Shown here one piece after another: positions 1-6,565 of a stretch of DNA of 8,575 nt (position 1 is the first letter of the stretch; every line of letters starts with the position of its first letter). Source of the DNA: Akkermansiaceae bacterium UBA985. GTDB taxonomy: Bacteria > Verrucomicrobiota > Verrucomicrobiia > Verrucomicrobiales > Akkermansiaceae. The translations under genes were made by a program, and so were the position numbers. Below the pieces are notes generated by a model, which had not been told where the DNA came from, made no database searches, and saw only the letters and a program-made list of their open reading frames with translations. The stretch is taken from contig DBBL01000034.1 in the NCBI GenBank assembly GCA_002292185.1, forward strand, positions 1 to 8,575, written 5' to 3'.

Positions 1-993
1 CAAATTCGTCAGCTCAGAGATGGTGTTGATATTCTGGTGGCAACGCCAGGGCGCTTACTCGACCTCTGTCAGCAAAAAGTCTGTAGGCTTGATGAAGTGC
101 ATATGCTGGTACTGGACGAAGCGGATCGCATGCTGGATATGGGTTTTATCAACGACATCAGGAAAGTGATCAAGTTGCTGCCTAAAAGACGGCAAAATTT
201 GCTTTTCTCAGCCACTTTTTCAAAGGAAATACGCTCGATGACACGTGAGCTTTTGGTCAATCCCATCACCATTGATGTAAGCCCTGGAACTACGACTGCC
301 GAGACGGTGGCGCAAACAGCCTATCGATGTGATGCAGAATCTAAAGCGGCATTAGCGGTTGAGCTTATCAAAGGAGGTAAGTGGGAGCAGGTGCTGGTAT
401 TTACCCGGACTAAACACGGAGCTAATAGGCTGAGTAAAAGACTCGATCAATCCGGCATTCAATCCAGTGCTATTCATGGAGATAAAAGTCAGGGTGCGCG
501 CACCAGAGCGTTACAGGGATTCAAGGACGGAAAGATACGAGTGCTGGTGGCAACGGATATTGCCGCACGTGGGCTCGATATCGCCCAATTGCCTCATGTG
601 ATTAATTACGAGATCCCCAATATTCCTGAGGATTACGTGCACCGCATTGGCAGGACTGGCAGAGCTGGTAAAGAAGGTGAGGCGGTGTCGCTGGTATGTA
701 ACGAGGAACGCCCGTTTTTTAGCGCGATAGAAAAATTAATTTCAAAGAAAATCAAACTGGCTGATTTTGAAGGTTTTGAGCCTCAGCAGTGGCCAAACCG
801 AGCGCCGACGGCAAGCGAAGTGCAGAAAGCTGCCGCACAAAGAAAAGCAGCTGCCAACAAAGCTCGCGGACCCAGAAGACCACGGAACTCAAGCTCTCCA
901 AAACGAAGAGGTGATGGTGGCGAAAGATCAGCAGGAAAGTCGACAGGATCTGCTAGTTCAAAAGGGCGCCGATCCTTTCGACGCAGGGGCTAA
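1..993 (+). CDS. rhlE: DEAD-box ATP-dependent RNA helicase, RhlE type (5' end cut off)
   Basis: This is an ATP-dependent RNA helicase of superfamily 2 that remodels RNA duplexes or RNA-protein complexes in the cytoplasm, typically in ribosome assembly or RNA decay. The frame is open from base 1, so the gene enters from the left. The Q motif and motifs I and Ia (roughly the first 115-130 residues) lie outside the window. In the 330 visible residues I see motif Ib TPGR (15-18), motif II DEAD (39-42), motif III SAT (70-72), motif V around [10 protein letters not shown] (184-193) and motif [12 protein letters not shown] (214-223). Both RecA-like domains therefore keep their key residues. From about residue 256 the protein becomes a Lys/Arg/Ser/Gly-rich tail ending in SFRRRG, as in many RhlE/CsdA-like helicases where such tails bind RNA. 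It ends in tandem stops (TAATAG). The next gene is convergent, 27 bp away, with no obvious terminator between. The DEAD-box assignment is certain; RhlE rather than another subgroup is likely. Confidence 0.93.
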   Translation, partial: QIRQLRDGVDILVATPGRLLDLCQQKVCRLDEVHMLVLDEADRMLDMGFINDIRKVIKLLPKRRQNLLFSATFSKEIRSMTRELLVNPITIDVSPGTTTAETVAQTAYRCDAESKAALAVELIKGGKWEQVLVFTRTKHGANRLSKRLDQSGIQSSAIHGDKSQGARTRALQGFKDGKIRVLVATDIAARGLDIAQLPHVINYEIPNIPEDYVHRIGRTGRAGKEGEAVSLVCNEERPFFSAIEKLISKKIKLADFEGFEPQQWPNRAPTASEVQKAAAQRKAAANKARGPRRPRNSSSPKRRGDGGERSAGKSTGSASSKGRRSFRRRG

Positions 994-1020
994 TAGCGGT
1001 GCTTTTCTAGAGGCTCTGCA

Positions 1021-1287
1021 TTAACCAAGGTCTTCGACATTGGCATAAAGAGCACGGATATTGAGGAGGGCTTTTTCAAGTAAGTTGGTCTCTTCTTGTG
1101 TCAGGTTGCCTTGGGTTTTTGCGGCAAGCATTTCTAGCGAGTCGAGCACCAGAGCAGCGGCCTTTAGGTTGACGCTTTGTTCGCCGGTTGCCGGGTTTGT
1201 TAGTTGACCCAAGAACAGCCCAGCATTCTGTGCCTGTAGATAGACAAAGTCATTAAAGCGGGTGTCTGGTTTTGGTGTGTTGGACAT
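1021..1287 (-). CDS. DUF1844 family small protein
   Basis: This 88-residue protein has the features of the DUF1844 family, whose function is unknown. It shows an N-terminal FNDFVYLQAQNAGLFLGQL block, a central NPATGEQSVNLKAA block, and a C-terminal helix reading KTQGNLTQEETNLLEKALLNIRALY. The length matches the family (about 90-120 residues). It appears soluble and helical, with no signal peptide or membrane segment. It starts 54 bp after the stop of the M16 peptidase on the same strand, so the two may be co-transcribed. No Shine-Dalgarno precedes the ATG at 1287. Instead a 13-bp sequence is repeated on both sides of the start codon (separate entry). I infer no function. Confidence 0.85.
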   Translation of the reverse strand: MSNTPKPDTRFNDFVYLQAQNAGLFLGQLTNPATGEQSVNLKAAALVLDSLEMLAAKTQGNLTQEETNLLEKALLNIRALYANVEDLG

Positions 1288-1303
1288 TGATTTGGTGTGT
1301 TGG
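1271..1303 (-). repeat. 13-bp direct repeat spanning the DUF1844 start codon
   Basis: TTTGGTGTGTTGG (plus-strand reading) occurs at 1271-1283 and again at 1291-1303, exactly 20 bp apart, with no mismatch. The ATG of the DUF1844 gene (1285-1287) sits between the copies, so the leader repeats the codons for residues 3-6 of the protein. It takes the place where a ribosome binding site would be expected. It may be a local duplication. Confidence 0.8.
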
Positions 1304-1341
1304 TTTTTGAAGGTTCGAGCGATGCTTAGGTGTTGATGCTG

Positions 1342-3852
1342 TTAGGGGCTGACGCTGACGATGACAGGCTCTAGGGTATTGAAGTATTTTGCGGCGGCGG
1401 CCTTGATGTCTGCGGTGCTAAGCGCGCGGATCTGGTCAGGTGCCTGCAGGTGATGGTCGGGCGGGAATCCAAGCAGGCAGTCGATAGCGCTGAGTCTGGC
1501 AAGCGAGCTTGGCTTCTGGTTTGCCAGTGCATGTGAGGCCAGCCAGGTGGTCTTGACGCTTTCTAAGATGTCATCAGGAATGCCGTTTGTCGCGATGGTT
1601 TTGATCTCTTCTAATAAATGTGTTTTGGCAGTTTCAAGCTGGTCAGGCGAGGTGCCAAGGTAGAATGCAAACATGCCCGTGGTAGAACCATGAAACTGAG
1701 TGGCAGATACGTAGTAAGCGAGGCCTAGCTCTTCACGGATTTTAGTGAAAAGAGGACCCGCCATATCTGTGCAGTAGTCGTGAATGAGCTCGAGGGCGAG
1801 GTTGTCTTCATCATAAGCTGAGGCCCCGGTGAACCCTACCGCTAAAACGGCTTGTTGCTTGTCGAGATGAAGCTCGTGACTGCTAGGAGAGGGGGTTTCT
1901 TGTTGGGCATGGCTGAAGCGCTCTCCGCTTGGCAGGGAGCCGAAGTATTGGTTTGCCAACTGAAAAGCATGGTCAGGGTCAATGTCGCCAAAGATAGCGA
2001 TGACTGAGTTGTTCGCGGTGAAGTATTTCTGATGATGGTCTGCGAGCATCTCGCGATCTAGCCGGTGAAGTGAATCTTCTGTGCCAGAGCTGCTGAGACC
2101 ATAGCCCGTTGGTCCGAAGAGGGAGGGGCGTAGTTGCTTGAAAGCAACAGCAAGAGGGTCATTCGCCTGTTCACGCAGTCCTGCAATCATGGCTTCACGT
2201 TCACGCTCGAGAGAGTCTTGAGGCAGGAGGGGGTTGGCAATAATGTCGGCGAGTATTTCCATCACCGGTTCAATGTCTGGGCTTAGACATGAGCCGGAGC
2301 TCAGCGTGGTATTATTGCCGCAGCTTACTCCAAAGCTTGCTCCCATGCTATCCATGCTAGCCGCGATTTGCTCGGCACTTCGAGTGGTCGTGCCTTTGGG
2401 GAGGATCTTACTAAGCAGGTTATTAATGCCATTGTTGGCAGAAGTTTCAGATGGCAGGCCTGTGAGGGTTGCCATGGTCATGGAGACGGTTGGTAGACGC
2501 GTGTCTTGTTGAGTGATCAGTGTAAGTCCATTGGCGAGGGTGTGCTTTTTTATTTCTCCACGTTGATGAGTGGCAGCAGATATGGGGTCCTTTTCCTCGC
2601 TTTCCTCGGGATCAAGTGATGTCAGGGTAAGTCTTTCCGTAGTGAGGTGTGCTTGCGCGGCGCGGCGGAGGTCCTCACAGCTTACCTTGTGTAGCAGGTC
2701 GACGTAGTCACGGGTGAAATCGAGGTTGCGGGTTTCATGCCAGTTGGAAGCGAGGTCAGAGGCCCTACCAGATGCTGTGGTGAGGGTGCGGAACTGGCTG
2801 ACCAGTGCCATGCGGGTAGCTTTAGCGATTTCTTTTGATAGATCCTCGCTCTTGAGTAACTCGATTTCACGGAGAATGGTTTGTTGCAGTTCGTCTCTTT
2901 TGGCGTGTTCGGTGATTGCAGAGACAGCAAACATTCCAGGGCATTTTGGATCAGTCATGCACCATGCACCAATGTGGTGACAAAGATCAGTTTGTTCACG
3001 AACGTTTTGGTAAAGACGGCTAGAGCGACCCGTTCCCAATATGATAGCAAGAAGATCGAGAGCAGGGGTATCTGGATGATCCATCGCCGGCACTTGCCAA
3101 GCGAGGGTGAGTTTGCTCGCGGGGATGGCAAAGGTGTTTCTGCGGCTGCGCAAGCCTTGTTGCTTAGGCTCTGTGTAGACGGTGACGGGGTGAGTGAAGC
3201 TGCGGGGGGTTTCGGTAGTGATCTGCTCAAGAAAGGAGAGCATTTCGTCTTTCTTGAAGTCACCGGAGATACTGAGGAATGAATTTTCAGTGGTGTAGCG
3301 TTCTTTGTGGTAGTTCACCATGTCATCATGGCTGAGCTGATTAAAGAGCTCCATGTGACCTATGACAGGATGCCGTCGAGCATCATGAGCGTAAGCAGTG
3401 GAGTAGAGAAGGCGGCCGTTTCGATCATCTGGGTCATCTAGGCCCATGTCGATTTCACGGCGAATGACACCTTTTTCCTTTTCAAATTCATCGATGGGGA
3501 AGCTTGGTTTAAAGACCATTTCAGTGAGTACCTTGAGAAAGGTTTGGGCACTCTCAGATGGGCCATCAATGTAATATACGGTGCGATCAAAGGTGGTGTA
3601 AGCATTCCATTCGCCGCCAGCTGCCTGTACGGTGTCTGAGATCTCTTTGCCGTCATAGTTCTCCGTGCCCTTGAACACCATGTGCTCAAGAAGGTGTGAT
3701 ATTCCAGCTCCTAGATGACGACCTTCGTGAATGCTGCCTGTTTCCACCCAAGCTTGCGTGCTGATGACGGGAGCTGATGAATCAGCATCCAGAATAACAG
3801 TGAGGCCATTGCTTAAGACATGGCTGGTAGCTGTGGTAGCAGGAAATTCCAT
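1342..3852 (-). CDS. M16 family zinc metallopeptidase, catalytic and inactive halves in one chain
   Basis: This is a pitrilysin/processing-peptidase-type zinc protease that probably degrades small peptides inside a closed chamber. I chose the ATG at 3852 (836 residues) because the usual M16 opening (xxLSNGLTVILD) follows 10 residues later. A GTG at 3906 would add 18 unconserved residues, and neither start has a clear ribosome site. The first half has the inverted zinc motif HLLEH (53-57) and the downstream glutamate E133 in RREID, 80 residues after H53, the family spacing. The second half begins near the repeated opening TLANGLTLI. It lacks HxxEH, reading GINNLLSKIL instead, but keeps the C-terminal REELGLAYYV element whose Arg/Tyr bind substrate. 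It is therefore an active-plus-inactive fusion like one-chain M16 enzymes. I see no signal peptide, so it is probably cytoplasmic. The 6S RNA gene diverges upstream, and the DUF1844 gene follows 54 bp downstream. Confidence 0.92.
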   Translation of the reverse strand: MEFPATTATSHVLSNGLTVILDADSSAPVISTQAWVETGSIHEGRHLGAGISHLLEHMVFKGTENYDGKEISDTVQAAGGEWNAYTTFDRTVYYIDGPSESAQTFLKVLTEMVFKPSFPIDEFEKEKGVIRREIDMGLDDPDDRNGRLLYSTAYAHDARRHPVIGHMELFNQLSHDDMVNYHKERYTTENSFLSISGDFKKDEMLSFLEQITTETPRSFTHPVTVYTEPKQQGLRSRRNTFAIPASKLTLAWQVPAMDHPDTPALDLLAIILGTGRSSRLYQNVREQTDLCHHIGAWCMTDPKCPGMFAVSAITEHAKRDELQQTILREIELLKSEDLSKEIAKATRMALVSQFRTLTTASGRASDLASNWHETRNLDFTRDYVDLLHKVSCEDLRRAAQAHLTTERLTLTSLDPEESEEKDPISAATHQRGEIKKHTLANGLTLITQQDTRLPTVSMTMATLTGLPSETSANNGINNLLSKILPKGTTTRSAEQIAASMDSMGASFGVSCGNNTTLSSGSCLSPDIEPVMEILADIIANPLLPQDSLEREREAMIAGLREQANDPLAVAFKQLRPSLFGPTGYGLSSSGTEDSLHRLDREMLADHHQKYFTANNSVIAIFGDIDPDHAFQLANQYFGSLPSGERFSHAQQETPSPSSHELHLDKQQAVLAVGFTGASAYDEDNLALELIHDYCTDMAGPLFTKIREELGLAYYVSATQFHGSTTGMFAFYLGTSPDQLETAKTHLLEEIKTIATNGIPDDILESVKTTWLASHALANQKPSSLARLSAIDCLLGFPPDHHLQAPDQIRALSTADIKAAAAKYFNTLEPVIVSVSP

Positions 3853-3930
3853 GGCGAAAACTTGGGTGGATCGCTTGTTATATGCAAGGATGGAATAAGG
3901 CCTCACGCAGGCTCATGTTATAGAATTTAG

Positions 3931-3961
3931 TTGCAAGGTGATGGATTGAATATAATATATT
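3931..3961 (+). promoter_or_regulatory. Probable sigma-70-type promoter of the 6S RNA gene
   Basis: A perfect TATAAT (3951-3956) lies 9-10 bp before the first base of the 6S closing helix (3966), the right distance for a -10 box. The overlapping TATATT at 3956-3961 is an alternative. The best -35 match is TTGCAA at 3931-3936. Its spacer is 14 bp to TATAAT or 19 bp to TATATT, so neither is ideal and the -35 assignment is uncertain. Confidence 0.6.
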
Positions 3962-3965
3962 ACTT

Positions 3966-4140
3966 GTCTGCTGTGTGCGACCGATAATGGTAGTACGCCC
4001 GAACCGATAGACTATACCTGGGGGCGGCCCCTACGAGCTAATGTCATGCCTTTTTAGGAAGACAGAGGCGCGGAGGATGTCCCCAACCTATTGAGTGCAC
4101 GGAATCGTGGCTCATACACCATGGACGGCACAGCGGACTT
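3966..4140 (+). ncRNA. ssrS: 6S RNA
   Basis: 6S RNA imitates an open promoter, binds the RNA polymerase housekeeping-sigma holoenzyme and adjusts transcription in stationary phase. The 5' segment 3966-3975 (GTCTGCTGTG) pairs over ten positions with 4129-4138 (CACAGCGGAC), with one G-U wobble. This closes a transcript of about 174 nt, within the usual 6S range. The 5' side of the centre reads GAACCGATAGACTATACC (4001-4018), which from memory resembles the E. coli 6S segment GAGCCGATATTTCATACC. The 3' side holds a hairpin at 4093-4113 (GAG/CTC and CACG/CGTG around a GAAT loop), as expected in the 3' strand of the central bubble. A UGGGG/CCCCA pairing (4019-4023 with 4081-4085) and an apical hairpin (4042-4064) form the terminal arm. 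A TATAAT box lies just upstream and a T-run just downstream. No protein-coding frame here looks real. The exact ends are estimates. Confidence 0.85.
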
Positions 4141-4145
4141 TTTTT
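4129..4145 (+). terminator. 3' strand of 6S closing helix followed by a T-run
   Basis: The 3' strand of the closing helix (4129-4138) runs directly into seven T residues (4139-4145). This is the layout of an intrinsic terminator in which the long-range closing stem of 6S RNA supplies the helix. Because the 5' strand lies about 150 nt upstream, this is not a classical local hairpin, and read-through into the metX leader is possible. Confidence 0.5.
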
Positions 4146-4196
4146 CTCAGTGGGTTGAATCAGATTGGGGCAAGCTTTAGCCGAAATGATATGGCT

Positions 4197-4226
4197 GGCT
4201 CTGATTAGCCCTGATAGGCTCTGATT
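4197..4226 (+). repeat. Three tandem 10-bp repeats in the metX leader
   Basis: The units are GGCTCTGATT (4197-4206), AGCCCTGATA (4207-4216) and GGCTCTGATT (4217-4226). The first and third are identical and the middle differs at three positions. A 10-bp period places each unit on the same face of the DNA helix, so this could be an operator array. I recognise no known regulator site, and in particular it is not a MetJ met-box. It lies about 70-100 bp before the metX start. Confidence 0.6.
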
Positions 4227-4237
4227 GAATCTAGCGA

Positions 4238-4272
4238 GAGGGGGCAGGCGAGTGATGTATTTTTTATCGTAA
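4238..4272 (+). promoter_or_regulatory. Possible five-codon leader ORF with Shine-Dalgarno
   Basis: A GAGGGGG (4238-4244) lies 10 nt before an ATG at 4255. That ATG opens ATG-TAT-TTT-TTA-TCG-TAA (4255-4272), encoding MYFLS; a GTG at 4252 is an in-frame alternative. It is in a different frame from metX. It is the best Shine-Dalgarno in this leader, whereas metX itself has none directly upstream. A translated mini-ORF that influences metX expression is possible but may be coincidence. Confidence 0.3.
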
Positions 4273-4291
4273 AAAACGGTGTTATTCACTC
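4250..4291 (+). promoter_or_regulatory. Two-tier stem-loop directly before metX
   Basis: An outer 6-bp stem (GAGTGA 4250-4255 with TCACTC 4286-4291) encloses a perfect inner 7-bp stem (TTTTTTA 4260-4266 with TAAAAAA 4270-4276) around a TCG loop. The structure ends 7 nt before the presumed GTG start. If folded, it brings the GAGGGGG at 4238-4244 to about 12 nt from that GTG, so it could either hide or bridge the ribosome site. The inner stem is all A-T and weak. The pairing is visible in the sequence; a role is inference. Confidence 0.45.
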
Positions 4292-4298
4292 CCGATCT

Positions 4299-5489
4299 GT
4301 GGACAATGTGCCCGTGTCCGATGATGCAAATAGTAAGTGCTCAAAAGCAGCCACGGTAAAGACCGAGATTTTGAAGCTGAATGATCAACCATTCCGCCTC
4401 AAGTCGGGTGATGTATTGCCGGAGCTTGAAGTTGCCTATCAAACATGGGGAACGCTCAATGAGGATGCATCCAATGCTATTCTTGTATCCCATGCGCTTT
4501 CTGGGTCTCACCATGCGAGTGGCTACAATCCAGACCTTCCCGAAGCAGGGGAGCTGTGGAAAGAGGAACTGCATGCTGGCTGGTGGGATGAGTTCATGGG
4601 GCCGGGAAAGGCTCTGGATACCGATCGTTTTTTTATTATCTGTGCGAATTATCTGGGTGGTTGTTACGGCACTACTGGGCCACGCTCGGTAAACCCTGCA
4701 ACGGGGAACCCCTACGGCTCAAAATTCCCCCAGGTTTCCGTTTCTGACCAAGTCAACATGCAGGCTGCGTTGCTTGATGCTCTCGGCATTGATGTATTGC
4801 GTGCCGGCGTTGGGCCCTCTGTTGGCGGCTTAGTGACTTTGGCGTTCGCGGCCCTTTATCCTGAGCGCGTTAAAACAGTGATACCCATTGCCAGTGGTTT
4901 GAAGACAACGGTTTTAAACCGGCTTATTCTTTTTGAGCAGATCCTAGCGATTGAAAACGACCCCTATTTTAACGGTGGGGACTATTATGATGGGCCTCAT
5001 CCTGATTATGGTTTGGCGCTAGCAAGAATGATTTCACACAAGACCTTTGTGCACCTTGATGCCATTGAGCAGCGAGCTAGAAAAGAGGTGCGACAAGACA
5101 AGGAGACCTTGGCTTGGTATCGAGTGCAAGATACGTTTCAAAGTTACATGCTGCATCAAGGTAAGAAATTCGTGAAGCGTTTTGATGCCAATACCTATTT
5201 GCGTATTATCGACATGTGGTCGCGTTTTGATGCCTGTAAAGAGGTCGGCGTTAAATCTGTTCAGGAGCTGTTCAAGAAATGCGCGGAGAACAATCAGCAA
5301 TTCTTGGTCTTTAGTATCGACTCTGATTTTTGTTTTTACCCTGAAGAGCAGGCCGATATTGTCGCTGGTCTTGAGGCTGCAGGTGTTGATGCAATGCATA
5401 TTACAGTGCACTCTGACAAAGGGCATGATTCCTTTTTGTTGGAGCCCGCGCTCTACACACCGCATATCACCTACGCTTTATCAGATTAA
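4299..5489 (+). CDS. metX: Homoserine O-acetyltransferase (MetX family)
   Basis: This alpha/beta-hydrolase-fold enzyme transfers an acetyl group from acetyl-CoA to L-homoserine, the first committed step of methionine synthesis by the acetyl route. Family landmarks in the 396 residues are SHALSGSHHASG (64-75), NYLGGCYGTTGP (117-128), the nucleophile elbow GPSVGG with Ser174, FNGGDYYDG (224-232), FVKRFDANTYL (291-301), the acid Asp343 in IDSDFCFYP, and His376 in KGHDSFL. The catalytic triad is complete. The elbow differs from the common GGSMGG, so use of another acyl-CoA or a related substrate (the family includes succinyl and serine acyltransferases) cannot be excluded. No ATG is available. 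GTG 4299 is the first usual start after an in-frame TAG at 4215, with GTG 4308 and 4314 as alternatives; conserved sequence begins near residue 31. The gene stands alone behind the 6S RNA, with a structured leader that may control it. Confidence 0.88.
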   Translation: MDNVPVSDDANSKCSKAATVKTEILKLNDQPFRLKSGDVLPELEVAYQTWGTLNEDASNAILVSHALSGSHHASGYNPDLPEAGELWKEELHAGWWDEFMGPGKALDTDRFFIICANYLGGCYGTTGPRSVNPATGNPYGSKFPQVSVSDQVNMQAALLDALGIDVLRAGVGPSVGGLVTLAFAALYPERVKTVIPIASGLKTTVLNRLILFEQILAIENDPYFNGGDYYDGPHPDYGLALARMISHKTFVHLDAIEQRARKEVRQDKETLAWYRVQDTFQSYMLHQGKKFVKRFDANTYLRIIDMWSRFDACKEVGVKSVQELFKKCAENNQQFLVFSIDSDFCFYPEEQADIVAGLEAAGVDAMHITVHSDKGHDSFLLEPALYTPHITYALSD

Positions 5490-5519
5490 GGCGGGCACTC
5501 TGTGTTTGTTGTGTTGTGT

Positions 5520-5550
5520 GCTCTGTAACTTTAGAGCCTTTAGTCTTTGC
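5520..5550 (+). terminator. Weak candidate terminator after metX
   Basis: GCTCT (5520-5524) and AGAGC (5533-5537) form a 5-bp stem with an 8-nt loop, followed by a T-rich but interrupted stretch (CTTTAGTCTTTGCTTTTC). It is the only hairpin of this kind I see in the 128-bp gap between metX and the next gene. The short stem and broken T-run make it doubtful. Confidence 0.3.
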
Positions 5551-5580
5551 TTTTCGTGATGCTTGATGTGTAATGGTACC

Positions 5581-5614
5581 GTTTAAAAGCCGTTTTTGTT
5601 TAAAAGCCATTTTT
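5581..5614 (+). repeat. 17-bp tandem duplication before the GlmU-like gene
   Basis: GTTTAAAAGCCGTTTTT (5581-5597) is followed immediately by GTTTAAAAGCCATTTTT (5598-5614), with one mismatch in 17. It ends 3 bp before the preferred ATG at 5618. As 17 is not a multiple of three, the copies would be read in different frames if translation began at the upstream ATG 5573. This supports the repeat being untranslated leader. It may be a regulator site pair or a recent slippage duplication. Confidence 0.75.
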
Positions 5615-5617
5615 ATT

Positions 5618-6565
5618 ATGCAAGTTACACTTCACGAGCCAGATGTATCACAGGACTGCGCACCATTAACGGACGGAAGGGGTCTGAGTGACTGTCTGGT
5701 AGCTAATCATAAGCTCAAAGAGCTGATGACCACGGAGCTCCGGCAGGCTGGATTTGAGGTGGTTCCAAACTCGAAAGCAAATGCGCAGACGGTGCACCTT
5801 CCTGTTGATCATTGGATTGAGGTGGGTGCCTTATGCATGCTGGCTCAGTCTGATACCGCCGTTTGCTTAATGGATAAACGCGGTGACCTCGTCGCATGGA
5901 AAGGTGCAGAAAAGCCACAGCATTGTGGTGATGATATTGTGACAGAAGCCGAGTGCTTTAGAATCAAGTATCCGTGGGATCTGCTGCAGCTCAATGAAGA
6001 GGTGTTATCGATGATGGATAGTTCTGAAATATCAGGTGATATCCATCCTTTGGCTTATGTTGATGGGCATATTCATCTTGGTAAGGGCTCTCGAATCCTT
6101 CCCGGTGTATACATTGAGGGAAACGTCATCATAGGCGATGGTTGTCAAATAGGGCCTAACGCCTATATCCATGGCAATACATCAATCGGTGATGATTGCA
6201 GCATCGGTAATGCTGTCGAAATAGCAAATTCGGTGATCTATCCACACACGCATGTGAAGCATCTCAGTTATGTGGGGGATTCCATTCTGGGCTCTCACGT
6301 GCAGCTAGGTGCTGGAACGGTTGTCGCTAATTACCGGCATGATGGAACCAATCACCGATCTCTCGTTCAGGGTAGGCTGGTGGATACACAGCGCAAAAAG
6401 TTTGGCGCGGTGTTAGGTGATGGTGTTCGGACCGGAATTAATACCTGCGTCTATCCTGGTCGCAAAATTGGCCCTGGCCGCATGACGAGCCCTAATGCGA
6501 TTGTCGACAAGGATTTGATGTCCTCGAGGATGACGAGCAGGAACTCGGTGAGTTATCAGATTTAG
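5618..6565 (+). CDS. GlmU-like sugar-1-phosphate acyltransferase with reduced N-terminal domain
   Basis: The 315-residue protein has a left-handed beta-helix like the acetyltransferase half of GlmU. Hexapeptide turns run from about 140 to 300 (for example VIIGDGCQIGPNAYIHGN). They include the GlmU-type block EIANSVIYPHTHVKHLSYVGD, with His215 and Tyr218 at positions that match catalytic and binding residues of GlmU, then LGAGTVVANYRHDG (230-243) and DGVRTGINTCVYPGRKIGP (268-286). The linker RIKYPWDLLQLNEEVL (115-130) is typical after a sugar nucleotidyltransferase domain. However, the N-terminal part is only about 110 residues and lacks the GxGTRL nucleotide loop. Its opening (LHEPDVSQDCAPLTDGRGLSD) recalls the alternative GlmU of Bacteroidetes. 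It may acylate an amino-sugar phosphate in cell-envelope synthesis, but nucleotidyl transfer looks doubtful. ATG 5618 is preferred over ATG 5573 because a 17-bp repeat lies between. No Shine-Dalgarno is visible. It converges on phoU. Confidence 0.8.
   Translation: MQVTLHEPDVSQDCAPLTDGRGLSDCLVANHKLKELMTTELRQAGFEVVPNSKANAQTVHLPVDHWIEVGALCMLAQSDTAVCLMDKRGDLVAWKGAEKPQHCGDDIVTEAECFRIKYPWDLLQLNEEVLSMMDSSEISGDIHPLAYVDGHIHLGKGSRILPGVYIEGNVIIGDGCQIGPNAYIHGNTSIGDDCSIGNAVEIANSVIYPHTHVKHLSYVGDSILGSHVQLGAGTVVANYRHDGTNHRSLVQGRLVDTQRKKFGAVLGDGVRTGINTCVYPGRKIGPGRMTSPNAIVDKDLMSSRMTSRNSVSYQI

Noticed and set aside
994..1020. Terminator between the helicase and the DUF1844 gene
   Set aside because: The 27 bp hold no stem of useful length and no T-run beyond four.
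2881..3282. 133-codon open frame on the plus strand inside the M16 gene
   Set aside because: It is antisense to strongly conserved M16 coding sequence and looks like a by-product of that codon use.
3904..3906. GTG start for the M16 peptidase adding 18 residues
   Set aside because: The extra residues do not resemble a signal peptide or the family's N-terminus, and no ribosome site precedes the GTG.
4044..4289. 81-codon open frame on the minus strand over the intergenic region
   Set aside because: It overlaps the 6S RNA candidate and the metX leader antisense, starts with a sequence that mirrors the hairpin, and shows no recognisable protein character.
4146..4298. SAM-sensing riboswitch before metX
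   Set aside because: None of the conserved cores I know for the SAM riboswitch classes is recognisable, and the visible pairing is a simple hairpin. A covariance-model search would settle it.
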